DNA from: Magicicada septendecula
Taxonomy: Eukaryota; Arthropoda; Insecta; Hemiptera; Cicadidae
Reading direction: 5' to 3'
Length of the DNA stretch: 64,000 nt
Assembly: GCA_034769895.1 (NCBI GenBank)
Contig: CM068367.1
Coordinates: 125,463,927-125,527,926 of the forward strand
Shown: positions 59,837 to 64,000 of the stretch, in pieces
How positions within the stretch are numbered: position 1 is the first letter of the stretch
How the letters are laid out: each line of letters begins with the position of its first letter
The notes under the pieces: generated by a model
Seen by the model: the letters and a program-made list of their open reading frames with translations, nothing else
Told to the model about the DNA's origin: nothing
Databases searched by the model: none
Translations under genes and position numbers: made by a program

Positions 59837-62229
59837 TTCTCGTTCATAGATTATTTTGATACCCCACAAGCTTGGGTATTTTCAGATTTTAAGTTTTTAC
59901 AATTATGTTAATGCTTGTTAATTACATTTCCTTTTATATAATAATGCCTATTACAATATTTTGTGTTATAAATGATCTACAATTTATCCTTGGTGATTCC
60001 TTCACCTCAGATTTTCTAAATTCTGATTCAATTTGTTATAATCTTTGTTTGTTTGGTTCTGACAGTTATGTTTTTTTTCTAGGCCTAAGTAGCCCTTATA
60101 ATAATTTACTTATTTCGTTCAAATCACATTTTGGTTCAGCCTATTGGACTTACTTTGTTATTTTTATTAGTTGTGTTGTGTTTTGAGTCTGTAGGTGTGT
60201 TGTTTATTATTCAATATTGCTCTCCTTATTTCAATCTTAAAAATATAACATTAGGTTTATGGACTGCACATTGCATTCAGCCATATCCTCTTATAACAAT
60301 AACATGAACACAATTTTTTATAAGTTATTAGAGTTATTGTTTTGATTAAGAAATATCATCACTCACTCCTAACTTATCCTTATTTGCTAATTTTTTAGTT
60401 TATAACACATATTATCTGTGTTGTGATAAACCACATCACTTGTTATTAAATTAATAATAGTCCTTTATAAATTAGGTATCTTTGTTAGTTTTTTGACTTC
60501 TCAGTCTCTAAACAATTTTTATATTCCCTCCATGGTAACACCTTCAATTTATTCTATTCTGGAATCCTCCCTTTTTACTTACTACTGGCTATAATTAACT
60601 TAACTCTATTGAACATCTTTTTAAATAAAAAGTCATTATCACTTCTAGTGTTTTTCTATCCCTTATACTCTAATTCACTCTTAATACTACTTATTTATCA
60701 GTTATCTATGCACTGTTTATTTCCAACTTTTACCTTACCTTCACTTGTAAATCACTTATTGTTAATTACAATTTCACTAGTGTCACACTTCACTTTGGGG
60801 TTCTGACACCTACACTATTACACTATATCACTGTTTATATCATTGGTTTGATAGTGGGTGACCCCTATACCTATTTCTCTTTCATGACTTAATCCTAATG
60901 ACAATTAATACTTAATAACTAATACTTACTGACTAATAACAATTCTAATTTGTGGTTTCTGGTTGCCTTTTTAATGGGTAGTAACCGTTATCTCTCCTTC
61001 CTCCTGATAACCCTTGTTTTGGTTTCAATGCTCTTGTTGAGTGCTATTTTACTTGTGTTGGTGAACCATTCTTGGTTTTCACTTTTGCTCGTCTCCCTCC
61101 TTCTTCATTTTCCTTGTTTGTTTAATATATTAGGTTTTTCCTCCGTTCCTTTGGGCATTTTGGGGTCATTTAAACCCATAAACTTGTTTCCTTGTGGCTT
61201 AGGTTTATTATTTCCTCATTCTCGTTGTTTATTTGTGGTTCCCTTCTTTATGTTTTGGGTTGTTGTCTCAATCACTTTAAAATATTTACATTTTACTAAG
61301 TATGTTCCGTAGTTCCCTTTTTTATGTTTATGTTTTTGTCTCAATCACTTGGGTTGGGTTAAAGTCATATTCCTTATATTTTAATTAAAATCAATCAGTT
61401 CATTTGATAAGAGGTATTTTTTACAATTATAAATATATTTTTTTATCTCTGGTACGGGGTTGGCTATTTGTGTCGTGACATAATGCCTCTCCTTTAAAAT
61501 TGATCATTTTGATAAAACACTAGTATAGTTTTTTATGAAATTATCAGTTATACATAATCTTTTTCCTTTTCTTTCTTGGTCGTTTCTCCATTCTTTATTT
61601 CTCTTCTTACTGAATTCATTCCATTTTATTTGGATCTGTTTTTCTTTTTATTTCCATTGGTGCGTTCTCCCTTATACACAATTTTTTCCCTAACTTTAGT
61701 AGCTGGTTTCTCCCATTACTACTCATTTTTCTGAGACCAGAGGCACGTCATCTCTGCTCAGTTTATTTGATTGCTGGACTTTTCAACAGTCAATCATAAA
61801 TACCTTTTTTGTCAACTAGTGACTTACATTAATAATATATTTTGGGATTGTCCACCTTGTGGTTTGTTTTTAGATCACTTTGGCCTTTTACTCATTCTTC
61901 CTTCCGCTGTACCTTAACTATATACTATCATTTGCTCATACATTGATTGTTTTTTATTTATTTATATGTTAATATCATCATTAACTTTTCATTTTTCGGT
62001 TTTCAATTCTCATTGTGATCATTATAATTATCTTAGACATTGGTATACTTCTCTCAGTTATTTAGCAACATTTTGCTTTAGCCATAGTTTGTATATTTGA
62101 TTCATACATAATCTCCCTCTTTCTTGGTACCAGTTTAGATTTTTTATTTTACATTTTTGAATACCCTTGATTCATTATAATTTCATGTACTTATCTTATC
62201 AGGTTTGGTCTGATTTTATTTTTGTATAT

Positions 62230-62400
62230 TTCAGCTTGTAAGTTAATTTTCTTACACCATAGGAATTTGTGTAGCGTATTCCTATTTTGGTACATTTTGT
62301 TTAATTATTTCATATACTTCACACATCAACTTTTTAATATATTGTAAGTTGATTTCACTTAGTAGGAATTTATGTATCTCATTCCTTTGTTTTGATATTT
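62230..62400 (+). repeat. Diverged tandem pair of about 110 bp
   Basis: TGTAAGTTAATTTTCTTACACCATAGGAATTTGTGTAGC recurs, altered, about 110 bases on as TTGTAAGTTGATTTCACTTAGTAGGAATTTATGTATC (each word is shared only in part). Located in the LTR-like part of the relative. Confidence 0.45.
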
Positions 62401-62499
62401 TTTTATTTTATTTTAGGCCTCATAAGTCATCGAAATGTTGTTGCAAGTTGTGCTCACATAATTTTTGAATTTTGGTATCTGTATTTTATTTACAGTTAC

Positions 62500-62990
62500 T
62501 TGTCCTTCGTGATGACATATGGCCGTACATTTTATTATATATAATTTTATTTTGGTATCAATACAATTCTCACGGTTGTGGATTTATTATATTATCATTT
62601 CCATTCCATATTATATCCTTCTCCTTTTTGTTCGACACTTCGTTATTATGCACCTCTTCTCCTTCAAGTGTATGATAGTCACACTTATTCTGGATGAACG
62701 TATTCCAGTTATTTAGTTCTCTTCATAGAACTTCTTTATGGAAGCTTGGTTGTACACTCGTTTTACTTTTTTGGTGGTTATATTACTTATCTCGTAAGTG
62801 TTGTTTCCATTGTCCTTTGTGATGACATATGGTTATGCATATTATTATATGTTGGACCTTGTTAATTATATTTTTGTAAGTCGACTTCTCCTTTTCTTTC
62901 CTTCATTATTGCCTTCTCTTTCTTATTACACACTTTGTTGTCTTGCTCCTCTTCTCCTTCAAATGTCTGATGGATGACATTTATTCTAGA
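62500..62990 (+). repeat. Diverged tandem duplication of about 310 bp
   Basis: GTCCTTCGTGATGACATATG (about 62,504) recurs as GTCCTTTGTGATGACATATG (about 62,813). Both are followed by a CTTCTCCTTCAAGTG/ATGT motif and ATTCTGGAT/ATTCTAGAT about 140-170 bases later. Confidence 0.65.
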
Positions 62991-63069
62991 TAATCATTAA
63001 TTTCTTTTTTGTTTCGACATTAATGAAGGAGTAGAGTTTGTGGATTATAGTTTCATTGATCATGGTTCA

Positions 63070-63333
63070 TTAGGCATTCCACCTATCGGCCGTCTCTTCT
63101 TCTTCATCCTCTATGGTGATTGATGGTTGAGATGTCTGGCAATAGTTTACCCGCTGTGTCCGGCGTCCTTCGTCATTACTTGCCGTATTACGCATTATTG
63201 AAAAACCCGGATTCTCATGGACTGTCACCCAATTTTCGCCATTATTTTGGTTGGTGTTGGGTTCCTGACAGCGGTTATTTTCATTCCGAGGTGGTTCTAT
63301 TGTTCTTGTTCCCGTAGCTTTGCTGGTTGTCAT
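63070..63333 (-). pseudogene. C-terminal or downstream reading frame of the related element (fossil)
   Basis: Hydrophilic 87-residue frame (Asn, Thr, Glu-rich) with QTSQPSI and an acidic end EDEEEETADRWNA. It overlaps the end of the neighbouring gag frame in another frame, in the position where array units have the gag tail. No known domain. It may belong to the gag tail or be a separate small frame; the copy's state cannot be judged because most of the gene is outside the window. Confidence 0.35.
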
Positions 63334-64000
63334 TTTGGGAATTGTTGTAAACTGTGCTGGTTCTAATGGGACTATATCGCCGATGGTTGTTCTGTCTCCT
63401 CCCGCTGATAAAATTGACTTGACGCCTCATGTCACCCCTATTTTGGTTACTCCCGTTTCCTCTGTTATATGGGTAATTCGGGTCGTACCGGTTGCCATAA
63501 TAATTGTGATTATTTGGGTGGCCATTTGTATTCCTACCTTGTTCTATCCCCCTGTTGTGATTATTCGGTGCACTAGGGTTTTGTGTATTTCTGTTAATTG
63601 GTTGGTTCCCCTGGTTGTAACTCGGATGATCTCTGTTGGTTGGTTGGTTACCTTGATTGTAGTTGGGTTGATTCCGATGGAATGGTTGGTCCCCTGGGTA
63701 ATTATTTGGGTTACGATTCATTATGTTCCGGTAGTTGTTCTGGGTATTACTATAGTTGTGGCTTGGCACGTTGTAACTTTCATTCCCCCGGTTGTACCTT
63801 TGGTTGATCACACGATTCTTCTTGTACTGGCTATCGTTTTCATGGTCTTCCAGCAAGTTGGCCATTCCCTGTATGGTCTTTATTTGTCCCTGTCTCCTGG
63901 CCCTCTGTATGGCGTCTTCGTAGTGATATCCCAGTTGGATGACTAGGGATTCTTCGGGTATCCTTGGTTCGAGATTTCGGGCTAGCCAGGCCTTGCCCAA
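63281..64000 (-). CDS. Related gag-like protein, C-terminal part (continues beyond the window)
   Basis: About 239 residues visible. GKAWLARNLEPRIPEESLVI followed by QLGYHYEDAI aligns with GKICLARKLIPPIPEECLVR and QLAGHYSYGI of the array gag, and NLLEDHENDSQYKK with KLLENCESAEKFQ. The rest is an Asn/Pro/Gln-rich tail with repeated NYNQGNQP and NRNxPNYNQGNQ motifs and Arg-rich patches (RRQVNF, RRQNNHRR). As in the array gag there is no CCHC zinc knuckle. This establishes a family with at least two subfamilies in one locus. The N-terminal part lies to the right of the window. Confidence 0.7.
   Translation of the reverse strand: MGKAWLARNLEPRIPEESLVIQLGYHYEDAIQRARRQGQIKTIQGMANLLEDHENDSQYKKNRVINQRYNRGNESYNVPSHNYSNTQNNYRNIMNRNPNNYPGDQPFHRNQPNYNQGNQPTNRDHPSYNQGNQPINRNTQNPSAPNNHNRGIEQGRNTNGHPNNHNYYGNRYDPNYPYNRGNGSNQNRGDMRRQVNFISGRRQNNHRRYSPIRTSTVYNNSQNDNQQSYGNKNNRTTSE

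Larger units (their letters stand above)
59840..64000 (-). mobile_element. Diverged relative of the array unit, same orientation, runs off the window
   Basis: It has the same order as the array units: AT-rich LTR-like DNA at lower coordinates, then the 3' end of a related gag. At about 61,480-61,770 there is patchy similarity to the unit end, for example CCCTAACTTTAGTAGC against CCCTAACTTTTATAGC and CCAGAGGCACGTCATCTCTG against TCAGAGGAAACACATCTCTG. The spacing between this landmark and gag is about 1.3 kb here against about 0.8 kb in the array. It is clearly older or a separate subfamily. The left border is set by the hAT duplication and may extend across the hAT to the left. Confidence 0.6.

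Noticed and set aside
60950-61312. Plus-strand 120-residue hydrophobic frame in the relative of the array unit
   Set aside because: The same T-rich composition effect as the 169-residue frame, with no family resemblance.

Overview
The window looks like arthropod, most likely insect, nuclear DNA. It is AT-rich and eukaryotic in style, crowded with mobile elements, and the recognisable protein families (retrotransposon gag, insect-type double jelly-roll capsid, IAP-like BIR and RING segments, a ZMYM1-like hAT transposase) are ones known from insect genomes. The sequence does not allow an order or species to be named with confidence. I see no host housekeeping gene, rRNA or tRNA.

Positions 1-50,574 are a head-to-tail array of eight copies of one roughly 5.9-kb unit, numbered U1 to U8 here. 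Each unit carries a minus-strand gag-like gene of about 1.95 kb (acidic N-terminus, long coiled coil, gag/capsid domain, Asn/Gly-rich tail), a short conserved reading frame just downstream, and about 3.4 kb of AT-rich non-coding DNA containing a minus-strand TATA box. No reverse transcriptase, RNase H or integrase is visible in any unit. The best reading is a non-autonomous, gag-only LTR retrotransposon with very long LTRs, amplified in tandem by unequal exchange. U7 holds a gag that looks whole; the other copies look broken, with about one to three breaks each. U1 also carries a 664-bp fold-back element. U3 and U4 share a 1,481-bp insertion at the same site, so they were duplicated after that insertion.

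Positions 50,575-51,290 are AT-rich with a roughly 90-bp minisatellite and an AC microsatellite. About 51,290-55,155 holds a fossil capsid-bearing virus-like element (Polinton/adinto-like) with all parts on the minus strand: a double jelly-roll capsid segment, two BIR-like proteins, a RING segment, an unknown small protein, an insect-element protein that may be nuclease-like, and a small OB-like protein. An 80-bp minisatellite and a G-rich tract lie inside it. The element is incomplete: no polymerase, integrase, protease or terminal repeats are seen.

Positions 55,160-56,629 are non-coding, with a TA microsatellite and a possible LTR scrap. A well-defined hAT transposon (56,638-59,828) follows, with 15-bp terminal inverted repeats and a perfect 8-bp target-site duplication; its transposase remnant has an in-frame stop. 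From about 59,840 to the right edge lies a diverged relative of the array unit in the same orientation: AT-rich LTR-like DNA followed by the C-terminal part of a related gag that runs off the window.
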